A DNA stretch of 64,000 nucleotides from Lonepinella koalarum (GCF_004565475.1 NZ_SRHX01000003.1:186001-250000), one strand, 5' to 3'. Counted from the stretch's first letter, positions 8,889 to 17,908 are shown. The notes: generated from the letters alone by a model not told the origin. Program-made: numbers and translations.

Positions 8889-11800
8889 ATAGACGAAATT
8901 TACTTAAAACCGGTATCGCTTTAGGTGGAGCGGCTGCCTTTGGTGTGGGTTATGCGCCGAAAATAAAAGAAGTGACTGAGGGACTAATGAACCGTGGCAA
9001 CTCAGGCGTGACTACGCAAGATGCGGTGCATGGTAATTCCTTATTGCCTGAATATGCGGTAAATAATCAACAATTATTAAGCAACGCCAATCAAGTGGTG
9101 TGCAATACCCAATGTCAAGGTTGTTGGACGCTTTGTGGGGTGCGTGCTAGAGTGGATTTAGCTGAAAATAAAGTACTGCGAATTAACGGCAATCCCTATC
9201 ATCCGCTGTCTGGTGATGAATTTCTGGATTTCAACCAGTCCATTCATCAGGCACAATTAAGTGTCGCTGGCGAACAGGGACTGGCAGGACGTTCTACCGC
9301 CTGTGCCAGAGGGGCAGCATTTTTAGACGGTGTACAAAGCCCTTATCGGCTCACCCAGTGTTTAAAACGGGTAGGCAAACGTGGTGCAGGAAAATGGCAG
9401 AGTATTAGTTTTGAACAGTTGGTCAATGAAGTGGTGTATGGCGGTGATTTATTTGGTGAAGGTCATGTAGATGGGTTATTGGCTATTCGGGATTTAACCA
9501 CCCCAGTGAGTGCGGAAAATCCTGAGTTTGGTGCCAAAGTGAATCAATTATTTGTCACTCATGCAGGCCCTGAGGGCAGACAACCATTACTGCAACGTTT
9601 TGCCAATAACAGTTTTGGCACCATTAATTTTGCGTCGCATGGTTCTTATTGTGGCGTATCTTATCGGGCTGGTTCTGCTGCCTTTATGAACGATTTTGAT
9701 AAAAATTCCCATGCCAAACCCGATTGGGATTATGCGGAATTTATTTTATTTATGGGAACATCGCCAGCACAATCAGGCAATCCATTTAAACGCCAAGCAC
9801 GTCAATTAGCCAAAATGCGTGCGGAAAATGATAATTTTGAATATGTCTATGTGGCACCACGTTTAGAGCTAACTGGTACACAAGCTACGCAGAATAACCG
9901 TTGGGTGCCGATTAAATCAGGCGGTGATCTTTCCCTTGCGTTGGGAATGTTACGTTGGATTATTGAAAATGAACGTTACAACGCCGATTATTTACAAATT
10001 CCGAGCCTAGAAAGCATGCAAAAAGCTAATGGGGTAAGCTTTTGTAATGCCACCCATTTGTTCATTGCGGACTCTACCCATAAACGCTATGGACAAGCCG
10101 TACGCTTAGATGATGTGATCGCAAGAGAACCGCCAGAAAAACCGAATGATGGCGATATTTTGGTTAAAGATCAACAAAGCGGTGAATTTATCGCCGCCAG
10201 AGATTGCCAAACTGCGGTGCTTTTTGTGGACGATTTGGTTACCTTTAAAGACGGCTCCCAAGTACAAGTTAAATCTGCTTTCCATTTATTAAAAGACTCC
10301 TGTTTCCGCTTTGAGTTAGCTGAATATGCTGAACAATGTGGCGTAAGCGTACAAATTATGCAGGATTTGGCGAAAAAATTTACTTCTTATGGACACAAAG
10401 CTTCAGTGGTTAGCCACGGTGGCACCATGCACAGCAATGGATTTTACACCACTTGGGCATTGTTATTGCTCAACGCCATGGTCGGCAATATGAATAAAAA
10501 AGGCGGTATGAGTATGGCAGGCGGAAAATTCCGTGATTTTGCCCCTGCACCACGTTATGACTTAGCTAATTTCCCTGATATGGTGAAACCAAAAGGCATG
10601 AATTTGGCACGCAGTAAACGCCATTATGAACAATCCAGTGAATTTAAGCGCAAAGTTGTCAACGGCGAAAATCCGTATCCAGCCAAAGCAGCATGGTATC
10701 CCTTTGTCGGCGGTCAAATGACGGAAATGATCAGCTCAGCATTGCAAGGCTATCCTTATACAATTAAAGCTTGGATCAGCCACATGACCAACCCAATTTA
10801 TGGTATGGCTGGGCTGAAATATCAAATTGAAGAACAATTAAAAGATCCGACATTATTGCCATTATTTATCGCCGTCGATGCTTTTATGAACGAAACCACT
10901 GCACTGGCGGATTATATTGTGCCAGACACGCATAATTTTGAAAGTTGGGGATTTAGCACACCTTGGGCGGGTGTACCGACTAAAGCCAGCACAGCACGTT
11001 GGCCGATTGTACAATCCCGCAACCAAAAAACCGCATCAGGTGAAACCGTTTGTATGGAAAGTTTTATTATTGCTATTGCCAAACAAATGCAATTAGCGGG
11101 TTTTGGTGACAATGCCATTGCGGATAAAGAAGGCAATACCTATCCGCTCAATCGTAGTGAAGACTTTTTCCTACGAGCCGCAGCGAATGTTGCCTTTGAT
11201 GGTAAACAACCGGTGAATGATGCCAGCCGAGAAGATTTATTACTGACGGGCGTACAACGCTTAATGGGTGAATTTGAAAAAACCTTAAAACCCGAAGAAG
11301 TGTTAAAAGTGGCAACCATATATTGCAAAGGCGGACGCTTTGCCCCTTATCAAAGTGCTTGGGACGGTGAAAATATGCAACCAAAATGGTCAAATTGTCT
11401 GCAAATTTGGAATGAAACCGTGGCAAAAGCACGCCATTTTGCTAATGGCAAACATTATCACGGTTGTCCGACCTATTTTGAGCCGCAATTTTCCGATAAT
11501 AGCTTGCTGGAAAGCCATTATCCTGCTAAAGACTGGCCATTTAAACTGATCTCGTTTAAATCTAATTTAATGAGCAGTATTACCGCACCTATTTTACGCT
11601 TACATGCTATTAAACCGGTCGGCTTAGTCACCATGAATAATCTTGATGCAGAAAGTTTAGGCATTAAACAAGGGGATGTGGTGGAGCTTTCTACCCCGAC
11701 AGGTCGTGTAAATGTACAAATTATGACTATCGCTGGCATTATGCAGGGGACAATTGCCATTGAACATGGCTATGGACGCACACAATCAGGCGCTAAAAGT

Positions 11801-11974
11801 TATTTTATTGATGGCAAGGAAGTAAAAGGTCATGCACAAATCAAACAAGGGATAAATATCAATGATTTAGGTTTATTAGACGAGACCAAACAAATTGCGT
11901 CACCATGGGTAGATTGGGTTTGTGGATCGGCAGTAAGACAAGGATTGCCGGCAAAATTGCGTAAAATTATTTAG
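8885..11974 (+). CDS. ttrA: Tetrathionate reductase catalytic molybdopterin subunit TtrA
   Basis: Periplasmic bis-MGD molybdoenzyme that reduces tetrathionate to thiosulfate as a terminal electron acceptor. The 1029 residues match TtrA length. There is a Tat signal with a true twin arginine (MNRRNLLKTG, then a hydrophobic stretch), an N-terminal [4Fe-4S] cysteine set (Cys77, Cys80, Cys84 and the later STACARG), a cysteine in ASHGSYCGVSYRAGS (Cys256) in the position expected for the molybdenum ligand, and C-terminal molybdopterin-dinucleotide-binding sequence (LGIKQGDVVELSTPTGRV). The ATG overlaps ttrC. The next gene, dsbD, is on the same strand after a 59-bp gap without an obvious terminator. 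Confidence 0.97.
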   Translation: MNRRNLLKTGIALGGAAAFGVGYAPKIKEVTEGLMNRGNSGVTTQDAVHGNSLLPEYAVNNQQLLSNANQVVCNTQCQGCWTLCGVRARVDLAENKVLRINGNPYHPLSGDEFLDFNQSIHQAQLSVAGEQGLAGRSTACARGAAFLDGVQSPYRLTQCLKRVGKRGAGKWQSISFEQLVNEVVYGGDLFGEGHVDGLLAIRDLTTPVSAENPEFGAKVNQLFVTHAGPEGRQPLLQRFANNSFGTINFASHGSYCGVSYRAGSAAFMNDFDKNSHAKPDWDYAEFILFMGTSPAQSGNPFKRQARQLAKMRAENDNFEYVYVAPRLELTGTQATQNNRWVPIKSGGDLSLALGMLRWIIENERYNADYLQIPSLESMQKANGVSFCNATHLFIADSTHKRYGQAVRLDDVIAREPPEKPNDGDILVKDQQSGEFIAARDCQTAVLFVDDLVTFKDGSQVQVKSAFHLLKDSCFRFELAEYAEQCGVSVQIMQDLAKKFTSYGHKASVVSHGGTMHSNGFYTTWALLLLNAMVGNMNKKGGMSMAGGKFRDFAPAPRYDLANFPDMVKPKGMNLARSKRHYEQSSEFKRKVVNGENPYPAKAAWYPFVGGQMTEMISSALQGYPYTIKAWISHMTNPIYGMAGLKYQIEEQLKDPTLLPLFIAVDAFMNETTALADYIVPDTHNFESWGFSTPWAGVPTKASTARWPIVQSRNQKTASGETVCMESFIIAIAKQMQLAGFGDNAIADKEGNTYPLNRSEDFFLRAAANVAFDGKQPVNDASREDLLLTGVQRLMGEFEKTLKPEEVLKVATIYCKGGRFAPYQSAWDGENMQPKWSNCLQIWNETVAKARHFANGKHYHGCPTYFEPQFSDNSLLESHYPAKDWPFKLISFKSNLMSSITAPILRLHAIKPVGLVTMNNLDAESLGIKQGDVVELSTPTGRVNVQIMTIAGIMQGTIAIEHGYGRTQSGAKSYFIDGKEVKGHAQIKQGININDLGLLDETKQIASPWVDWVCGSAVRQGLPAKLRKII

Positions 11975-12033
11975 TTTTAATGGGAGATTATCTAGGTTAA
12001 TATAAAGAAAATTTCTTGATATTACCAAAATCT

Positions 12034-13758
12034 ATGAAAAAATATTTAACTTTTTTTATCCTGTTATTGATCAGCATTTCAAGCCAAGGGAATTTATTTT
12101 CGAATAAAACCTCGTTCTTGCCTGCTGATCAAGCTTTTCAGTTTTCTGCACAAAACCAAAATAATCAATTGATCTTACATTGGCTAATTGCAGACGGCTA
12201 TTATTTATATAAGCAAGAAATTACTGCTAGTATAAAAAATGGTAAACTAGGTGAGTTGCAATTTCCACAAGGGGAAGTATATCAAGATGAATTTTTTGGT
12301 GAAACAGAGATTTTTCGCCATGAGTTAAGTGTGATTTTGCCTGTGCTAGAAAGCCATGAACTCACTCAATTAACCGTGACTTATCAAGGATGCACGAAAG
12401 GATTATGCTATCCGCCAGAAGAAAAAATCATTGACTTGGCGAGTTTTCACTTTGATTTGGAAAAAAGTGCGGTTAAAAACACCGCAGTTTCCCAACATAT
12501 CAGCGAACAGAATCAACTTGCAGATAGCTTGTTTAAGTCTCAATATGCCGTCTTGGGGTTCTTCCTATTAGGCTTAGGACTTGCTTTTACACCTTGCGTA
12601 TTGCCGATGTTGCCGTTACTTTCAGCTATCGTGATTGGACAGCATGAACGCCCATCAATGTGGCGAGCCTTGGGGTTAAGCTTTATTTATGTGCAAGGCA
12701 TGGCATTAACTTATACTTTGCTAGGGCTGATCGTAGCGGCTATTGGGTTGCCGTTCCAACAAGCGTTGCAAAGTCCACCGGTATTAGTAGGTTTATCCGT
12801 ATTATTTGTGTTATTGGCATTGTCAATGTTTGGCGTGTTTACCTTACAATTGCCGAGTGGGTTACAAACCAAAATTAGCCAAATCAGCCAAAAACAGCAG
12901 TCAGGGGCATATTTTGGTGTGTTTGTGATGGGCGCATTAGCTGGGCTAGTGGCTTCCCCTTGCACCACCGCACCGCTTTCGGGGGCATTGTTATATGTCG
13001 CACAAACTGGTGATCTATTTATTGGTGCCATTACCTTGTATTTATTAGCCTTAGGTATGGGCGTGCCGTTGATTTTAGTGACGCTGTTTGGTAATCAAAT
13101 TTTGCCTAAATCGGGAGATTGGTTAAATACAATCAAACAGCTATTTGGTTTTATTTTGTTGTTATTACCGGTGATTTTATTAGAACGTGTTTTTGTTCAA
13201 TGGGCCTTGGAATTATGGGCGGTGTGGTTGATTACGTTTACTTGTTGGATTGCGCATAAGCGGTATTGGCTTGGCGTGATAGTGGCGTTATTGATGTTTT
13301 TTGTTATACAGCATTTTAATTTGTTGAGTCATTATGTTGTCAACGAACAAAGTGCGGTGCAAAAAAGAGCAAATTTTAAACCGCAGTTTATGCAAATTTC
13401 AACCCTGAGTGAATTAGAACAAACATTGAAGAATAATCCTAAATCGGTAGCAATGCTCGATCTTTATGCCGATTGGTGTGTCGCTTGTAAAGAATTTGAA
13501 AAATATACCTTTAGTGATGCAACGGTTATGCAGGATTTTGAGAAGATCTTATTATTACAAATAGATATGACCAAAAATAGTCCTGAAAATCAGAAACTCA
13601 TGGAAAAGCTAAAGGTGTTGGGATTGCCGACGATTTTATTTTTTAATCAACAAGGACAGGAAATTTCAGGATCAAGAGTGACAGGATTTATGCCCGCAGA
13701 TAAATTTCATCAATGGTTGTTAAATTTAATTTTTAACAATAATGAAAAGGTTTTTTAA
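12034..13758 (+). CDS. dsbD: Thiol:disulfide interchange protein DsbD
   Basis: Inner-membrane reductant conduit that moves electrons from cytoplasmic thioredoxin to periplasmic DsbC and other partners. The 574-residue form from ATG 12034 has a signal peptide (MKKYLTFFILLLISISSQG), an N-terminal periplasmic domain with the pair Cys120/Cys125 (GCTKGLCYPPEE), eight membrane segments with the paired cysteines Cys188 (FTPCVLPMLPLL) and Cys310 (SPCTTAPLSGA), and a C-terminal thioredoxin-like domain with Cys482/Cys485 (DWCVACKEF). A TTG at 12016 could extend it by six residues; neither start has a strong ribosome site. The N-domain cysteines are spaced C-x4-C, one residue closer than C-x5-C in E. 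coli. DsbC and a DsbA-like protein are encoded elsewhere in the window. Confidence 0.96.
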   Translation: MKKYLTFFILLLISISSQGNLFSNKTSFLPADQAFQFSAQNQNNQLILHWLIADGYYLYKQEITASIKNGKLGELQFPQGEVYQDEFFGETEIFRHELSVILPVLESHELTQLTVTYQGCTKGLCYPPEEKIIDLASFHFDLEKSAVKNTAVSQHISEQNQLADSLFKSQYAVLGFFLLGLGLAFTPCVLPMLPLLSAIVIGQHERPSMWRALGLSFIYVQGMALTYTLLGLIVAAIGLPFQQALQSPPVLVGLSVLFVLLALSMFGVFTLQLPSGLQTKISQISQKQQSGAYFGVFVMGALAGLVASPCTTAPLSGALLYVAQTGDLFIGAITLYLLALGMGVPLILVTLFGNQILPKSGDWLNTIKQLFGFILLLLPVILLERVFVQWALELWAVWLITFTCWIAHKRYWLGVIVALLMFFVIQHFNLLSHYVVNEQSAVQKRANFKPQFMQISTLSELEQTLKNNPKSVAMLDLYADWCVACKEFEKYTFSDATVMQDFEKILLLQIDMTKNSPENQKLMEKLKVLGLPTILFFNQQGQEISGSRVTGFMPADKFHQWLLNLIFNNNEKVF

Positions 13759-13789
13759 CAAATCTTTTATTTATTAACTAAGAGAAATA

Positions 13790-13806
13790 GGTATAATACT
13801 TATACC
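13790..13806. promoter_or_regulatory. Palindrome covering a likely -10 before doxX
   Basis: GGTATAA-TAC-TTATACC is a perfect 7-bp inverted repeat containing TATAAT (13792-13797), 55 bp before the DoxX gene. A repressor operator over a -10 element is a reasonable reading but untested. Confidence 0.4.
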
Positions 13807-13860
13807 GTATATTTTTATTCGGTTTATTTTGTTGATTTTATTATTAAAAAGGAAAGTATT

Positions 13861-14268
13861 ATGGATTCATTAAATAAATATTCCCCTTATGCATTAGCGT
13901 TGTTACGTATTATGGCGGGTTACATGTTTTTATTACATGGCACCGCGAAATATTTTGAATTTCCCATGTCCATGACTGGTGGAAATGGTGCAGTACCTGT
14001 ATTTTCTATGTACGGTATTGGTGGGATTTTAGAAATTACTGGTGGTATCTTATTGATTTTAGGTCTATTTACTCGCCAAGTAGCATTTTTATTGTCCGGT
14101 ATGATGGCTGTCGCTTATTTTCATGTGCATGCAATCCCTGCGGATAATTTATTTTTACCCTTGACTAATAAAGGCGAACTCGCTGCATTATATTGCTTTG
14201 CCTTTTTCTATATTTTCTTCCAAGGGGGCGGTGCTTTTGCGTTAGACAATAAACGTAATCAAAAATAA
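13861..14268 (+). CDS. DoxX family membrane protein
   Basis: Small integral membrane protein of the DoxX/YphA family, 135 residues with four hydrophobic segments: YALALLRIMAGYMFLLHG, YGIGGILEITGGILLILG, VAFLLSGMMAVAYFHVH and ALYCFAFFYIFFQGGGA. The family is linked to redox and sulfur metabolism in some organisms (the name comes from thiosulfate:quinone oxidoreductase DoxD/DoxA relatives) but the function of this type is unknown. A strong AAAGGAAAGTATT ribosome site precedes the ATG. It follows dsbD after 102 bp with its own AT-rich promoter-like palindrome, and a good terminator ends it. Its position after ttr and dsbD is suggestive only. Confidence 0.85.
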   Translation: MDSLNKYSPYALALLRIMAGYMFLLHGTAKYFEFPMSMTGGNGAVPVFSMYGIGGILEITGGILLILGLFTRQVAFLLSGMMAVAYFHVHAIPADNLFLPLTNKGELAALYCFAFFYIFFQGGGAFALDNKRNQK

Positions 14269-14288
14269 CCGCACTTTATGTAAAATAG

Positions 14289-14323
14289 AAAGCCTGTGTT
14301 CGGAGAGAATACAGGCTTTTTTT
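14289..14323 (+). terminator. Intrinsic terminator after doxX
   Basis: AAAGCCTGT (14289-14297) pairs with ACAGGCTTT (14311-14319), followed by a run of seven or more T. A DNA uptake core (ACCGCACTT) lies just before the stem. Confidence 0.85.
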
Positions 14324-14340
14324 ATTTATCCAGTACATAA

Positions 14341-14356
14341 ACGCAACCGTTTGCGT
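14341..14356. promoter_or_regulatory. PurR operator overlapping the purH promoter
   Basis: ACGCAACCGTTTGCGT matches the PurR consensus ACGCAAACGTTTGCGT at 15 of 16 bases. It directly abuts a TATAAT -10 (14357-14362), so a bound repressor would block RNA polymerase. The purH start is 47 bp downstream. Confidence 0.9.
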
Positions 14357-14402
14357 TATAATGCACGCTGATTTTTTTATTTACTTTCAAAGGAATATTT
14401 CA

Positions 14403-16004
14403 ATGCAATCAAATCGTCCTATTCGTCAGGCGTTATTAAGCGTTTCCGATAAAAACGGTATCGTGGAGTTTGCACAGGGTTTAGTGCAACGTGGGGTGAA
14501 ATTATTATCAACAGGTGGCACGGCGAAATTGTTAGCAGATAGCGGTTTAGCGGTAACCGAGGTGTCTGATTATACTGGCTTTCCCGAAATGATGGACGGG
14601 CGAGTAAAAACCTTACACCCAAAAGTGCATGGTGGCATTTTAGGTCGCCGTGGCACAGATGATGCGATTATGCAACAACATCAAATAGAGCCGATAGATA
14701 TGGTGGTGGTGAACCTTTATCCGTTCGCTCAAACTGTCGCAAAACCCGATTGCACCTTAGCCGATGCAGTAGAAAATATTGATATTGGTGGACCAACCAT
14801 GGTGCGATCTGCGGCGAAAAACCATAAAGATGTGGCGATTGTGGTAAATAATCAAGATTTTAATGCCATTCTTGCCGAAATGGATAAAAATCAAAATAGT
14901 TTAACCTTAGAAACCCGTTTTGATTTGGCGATTAAAGCCTTTGAACATACCGCCCAATATGACAGTATGATTGCTAATTATTTTGGGAAATTGGTGAAAC
15001 CTTATTTTACGGCGGATGAAGAAGATCCTAATCAAAATTGCGGTGAATTTCCCCGTACTTTAAACTTGAATTTTATTCGTAAGCAAACTATGCGTTACGG
15101 CGAAAACAGCCACCAAAATGCCGCATTTTATGTGGAACAAGATGTCAAAGAAGCCAGCGTTTCCACTGCCAAACAATTACAAGGCAAAGCCCTATCGTAT
15201 AACAATATTGCGGATACAGATGCAGCGTTAGAATGCGTGAAATCCTTTGCCGAACCTGCTTGTGTGATTGTTAAACATGCCAATCCTTGTGGCGTGGCAT
15301 TGGGCGAGACTATTTTGACAGCCTACGATCGGGCTTATCAAACAGATCCAACTTCTGCCTTTGGGGGGATTATCGCCTTTAACCGTGAATTAGACGAGCA
15401 AACGGCGAAAGCCATTGTAGAACGTCAATTTGTGGAAGTGATTATTGCACCGAAAGTATCGCAAGGTGCCATTGATGTGGTGAAAACGAAGAAAAACGTG
15501 CGTTTATTGGCATGTGGTGAATTTAGTCAAACGCAGCAACGTTTAGATTTTAAACGGGTGAACGGTGGTTTGTTGGTGCAAGATGCAGATTTAGGTATGG
15601 TCGGTATGGATGATTTGAGAGTTGTCAGCAAACGTAAACCGACAGAAAAAGAATTACAAGATTTATTATTCTGCTGGAAAGTAGCGAAATTCGTTAAATC
15701 CAACGCCATTGTTTATGCCAAAGATAACCAAACTATCGGTATCGGTGCAGGGCAAATGAGCCGAGTTTATTCCGCCAAAATTGCAGGCATTAAGGCACAA
15801 GATGAGGGCTTGAATGTGGCGGGTTGCGTAATGGCATCTGATGCGTTTTTCCCGTTCCGTGATGGTATTGATGCAGCAGCAAAAGTGGGGATTGAATGTG
15901 TGATTCACCCCGGTGGTTCAATGCGGGATCAGGAGGTGATTGATGCGGCGGATGAGCATGGGATGGTGATGGTGTTGACTAAGATGCGACATTTCCGTCA
16001 TTAA
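14403..16004 (+). CDS. purH: Bifunctional AICAR transformylase / IMP cyclohydrolase
   Basis: Catalyses the last two steps of de novo IMP synthesis, formylating AICAR with 10-formyl-THF and then closing the ring. The 533-residue product has an N-terminal MGS-like cyclohydrolase domain ([50 protein letters not shown]) and a C-terminal transformylase domain with the catalytic Lys-His region ([11 protein letters not shown]) and [25 protein letters not shown] 14403 is preferred over an in-frame ATG at 14361 because AAGGAATATTTCA precedes it and the upstream one sits inside the promoter. Regulation by PurR is strongly suggested by the operator at 14341. purD follows 614 bp later, an unusually long gap occupied by repeats. 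Confidence 0.98.
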   Translation: MQSNRPIRQALLSVSDKNGIVEFAQGLVQRGVKLLSTGGTAKLLADSGLAVTEVSDYTGFPEMMDGRVKTLHPKVHGGILGRRGTDDAIMQQHQIEPIDMVVVNLYPFAQTVAKPDCTLADAVENIDIGGPTMVRSAAKNHKDVAIVVNNQDFNAILAEMDKNQNSLTLETRFDLAIKAFEHTAQYDSMIANYFGKLVKPYFTADEEDPNQNCGEFPRTLNLNFIRKQTMRYGENSHQNAAFYVEQDVKEASVSTAKQLQGKALSYNNIADTDAALECVKSFAEPACVIVKHANPCGVALGETILTAYDRAYQTDPTSAFGGIIAFNRELDEQTAKAIVERQFVEVIIAPKVSQGAIDVVKTKKNVRLLACGEFSQTQQRLDFKRVNGGLLVQDADLGMVGMDDLRVVSKRKPTEKELQDLLFCWKVAKFVKSNAIVYAKDNQTIGIGAGQMSRVYSAKIAGIKAQDEGLNVAGCVMASDAFFPFRDGIDAAAKVGIECVIHPGGSMRDQEVIDAADEHGMVMVLTKMRHFRH

Positions 16005-16010
16005 TTGGAA

Positions 16011-16207
16011 ATCGGTTTCGCCCGATGGGCGACCATACTTTCTTTTGCTTGTGCAAAAGAAAGTAGGCAAAGAAAAGCACACCCCGACTTCACCGCTTTT
16101 CTTCGCTTATTTGGTATTTTCTTCACGCTAAATTTTGAACTCGCTACGCTCAGACATGCAAAATTTAGCTAAAAATACCAAAACGCTCAGGCGGCTCAGA
16201 CGGGGAC
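16011..16207 (-). repeat. Structured intergenic repeat, copy A
   Basis: Reverse-orientation copy of a roughly 200-bp element also found at 16390-16587 and 60577-60770. Read on the minus strand it holds GTCTGAGCCGCC, a long hairpin around the constant loop (TGTCTGAGCGTAGCGAGTT, plus-strand 16138-16156), GTCGGGGT, then a second perfect 13-bp hairpin (16036-16048 with 16053-16065) and an end close to CGGGCGAAACCGAT. Hairpin arms differ in sequence from the other copies yet remain self-complementary. Confidence 0.8.
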
Positions 16208-16247
16208 CCCGATCAGATGACAGAAGACAGAAAACAGAAATAAAATT

Positions 16248-16376
16248 GTAGGGGCGTATTGCATACGCCCTGTTAAAAACGGAGCGTGATTTTGGGGTGG
16301 ATATTTGGTCTGCCTTTACGTTATTAACAAAATCACCGTCTGAGCGATTTATTGGGCGTATGCAATACGCCCCTAC
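16248..16376. repeat. Small inverted-end repeat unit with 23-bp perfect arms
   Basis: The arm at 16248-16270 and its reverse complement at 16354-16376 match at all 23 bases (ends GTAGGGGCGTATTGC and its mirror). Each arm is itself a hairpin (GGGCGTAT-TGC-ATACGCCC). The right arm recurs exactly at 43899-43921, and an inner 22-base stretch (near 16272-16293) recurs inverted in the element at 62570-62651. The layout resembles a miniature inverted-repeat element, but no target duplication was verified. Confidence 0.7.
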
Positions 16377-16389
16377 GTTTGTAACGGGT

Positions 16390-16587
16390 CCCCGTCTTTG
16401 CCGCCTGAAAATGCTTAAATTTGTAGGAAAAGTTGTACTGTCTGAGCGTAGCGAGTTTACAACTTTTCCGTTAAGCAAATTTAAGTATTTTCAGGAAACA
16501 AGGCAAAATCGGGGTCGCCTTTCTTTTTGCTTACTTTTTCTTTGGCGAAGCAAAGAAAAAGTAAGTCGCCATCGGCGAAACCCGATT
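16390..16587 (+). repeat. Structured intergenic repeat, copy B
   Basis: Direct-orientation copy. It starts CCCCGTCTTTGCCGCC, then has a long hairpin (16404-16495, outer arms CCTGAAAAT / ATTTTCAGG) around the constant loop at 16439-16457, the constant stretch AAACAAGGCAAAATCGGGGT (16497-16516), and a second hairpin with a perfect 15-bp stem (CTTACTTTTTCTTTG 16530-16544, CAAAGAAAAAGTAAG 16551-16565), ending TCGGCGAAACCCGATT. It lies immediately before purD. Confidence 0.85.
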
Positions 16588-16618
16588 GTAAAAATTGTAA
16601 TTAAAAAAAGGAAACAAA

Positions 16619-17908
16619 ATGAACATACTCATCATCGGAAATGGCGGTCGCGAACACGCCCTCGCTTGGAAAGTCGCCCAATCTCCCCTTGCCTCAAAAG
16701 TCTTTGTCGCCCCCGGTAATGCGGGAACCGCCAGAGAAACTGCGGTGCAAAATGTGGCGATTTCTGCTACTGATGTTCCAGCATTAGTCAAATTTGCTCA
16801 AGATAACCAAATCGGTTTAACTATCGTGGGTCCTGAAGCTCCGTTAGTCGTTGGTGTGGTGGATGCTTTTGAACAAGCAGGGTTAACCATTTTCGGACCA
16901 CGTCAATCTGCCGCACAGCTGGAAGGCTCAAAAGCCTTTACCAAAGATTTTTTAGCTCGTCATAATATCCCAACGGCGGAATATCAAAATTTCACGGAAA
17001 TTGACCCTGCCCTTGCTTATATTCGTGCAAAAGGTGCGCCGATTGTGATTAAAGCAGATGGTTTAGCGGCTGGCAAAGGTGTGATTGTGGCAATGACCTT
17101 AAAAGAAGCCGAAGATGCAGTATGTGATATGTTAGCGGGTAATGCCTTTGGTGAAGCGGGTAGCCGAGTGGTGGTGGAAGAATTTTTGGACGGTGAAGAA
17201 GCCAGTTTTATTGTCATGGTAGACGGTGAACACGTTGAACCCATGGCGACCAGTCAAGACCATAAACGTGTCGGTGAAAATGATCAAGGCTTGAATACTG
17301 GCGGAATGGGCGCGTATTCACCTGCGCCTGTGGTAACCCGCGAAATTCATCAGCGTGTTATGGAACAAATTATTTACCCAACCGTACGTGGCATGGCAGC
17401 GGAAAATAATGTGTATAAAGGCTTTTTATATGCGGGTCTAATGATTGATAAAAACGGTCAGCCAAAAGTGATCGAATTTAACTGCCGTTTTGGTGATCCT
17501 GAAACTCAACCGATTATGATGCGTTTGCAATCAGATTTAGTGGAACTTTGTTTGAAAGCCTGTCAAGGAGAGTTAGATCAGGTGAAATCACAATGGGATC
17601 CGAAACCAGCCTTAGGTATTGTGTTGGCAGCAGAAGGCTACCCAGCGGATTATCGCAAAAATGATGAAATTCACGGTTTGCCAACGGAAAACAAAGCCGA
17701 TGAAAAAGTGTTCTTGGCTGGTGTGGCGGAAAAAGACGGCAAGCTGGTGACTAACGGCGGACGTGTACTTTGTGTGACAGCATTAGGTCATAGCGTGTTT
17801 GAAGCCCAACAGAAAGCCTTGCAATTAGCTGAACAAGTGAATTGGACGGGACGTTTTTATCGCCGTGATATTGGCTATCGTGCCGTAGCGAGAGAGCAAA
17901 CGAAATGA
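16619..17908 (+). CDS. purD: Phosphoribosylamine-glycine ligase
   Basis: ATP-grasp enzyme joining glycine to 5-phosphoribosylamine, step two of purine synthesis. The 429 residues match the family. Visible are the N-terminal nucleotide-binding start MNILIIGNGGREHALAW, the ATP-grasp signature PIVIKADGLAAGKGVIVA, the PurD signature region DQGLNTGGMGAYSPAP and the metal/ATP-binding stretch VIEFNCRFGDPETQ. A clear AAAAGGAAACAAA ribosome site precedes the ATG. It follows purH on the same strand but is separated by 614 bp of structured repeats that could affect read-through. glyA, which supplies its glycine substrate, follows 114 bp downstream. Confidence 0.98.
   Translation: MNILIIGNGGREHALAWKVAQSPLASKVFVAPGNAGTARETAVQNVAISATDVPALVKFAQDNQIGLTIVGPEAPLVVGVVDAFEQAGLTIFGPRQSAAQLEGSKAFTKDFLARHNIPTAEYQNFTEIDPALAYIRAKGAPIVIKADGLAAGKGVIVAMTLKEAEDAVCDMLAGNAFGEAGSRVVVEEFLDGEEASFIVMVDGEHVEPMATSQDHKRVGENDQGLNTGGMGAYSPAPVVTREIHQRVMEQIIYPTVRGMAAENNVYKGFLYAGLMIDKNGQPKVIEFNCRFGDPETQPIMMRLQSDLVELCLKACQGELDQVKSQWDPKPALGIVLAAEGYPADYRKNDEIHGLPTENKADEKVFLAGVAEKDGKLVTNGGRVLCVTALGHSVFEAQQKALQLAEQVNWTGRFYRRDIGYRAVAREQTK

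Larger units (their letters stand above)
16005..16618. other. Repeat-filled purH-purD intergenic region
   Basis: This 614-bp non-coding gap holds, in order: structured repeat copy A (inverted, 16011-16207), a spacer, a 129-bp unit bounded by 23-bp inverted repeats (16248-16376), and structured repeat copy B (direct, 16390-16587). Copies A and B face each other, so the entire region is a large imperfect palindrome. Open frames that cross it on either strand lack ribosome sites and run through the hairpins, so I do not call them genes. A good purD ribosome site (AAAAGGAAAC) is at the right end. Confidence 0.8.

Noticed and set aside
16128-16719. Open frames of 116, 140 and 86 codons over the purH-purD gap
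   Set aside because: They run through the hairpin repeats on both strands, have no ribosome sites and no recognisable protein pattern; the third overlaps purD in antisense.
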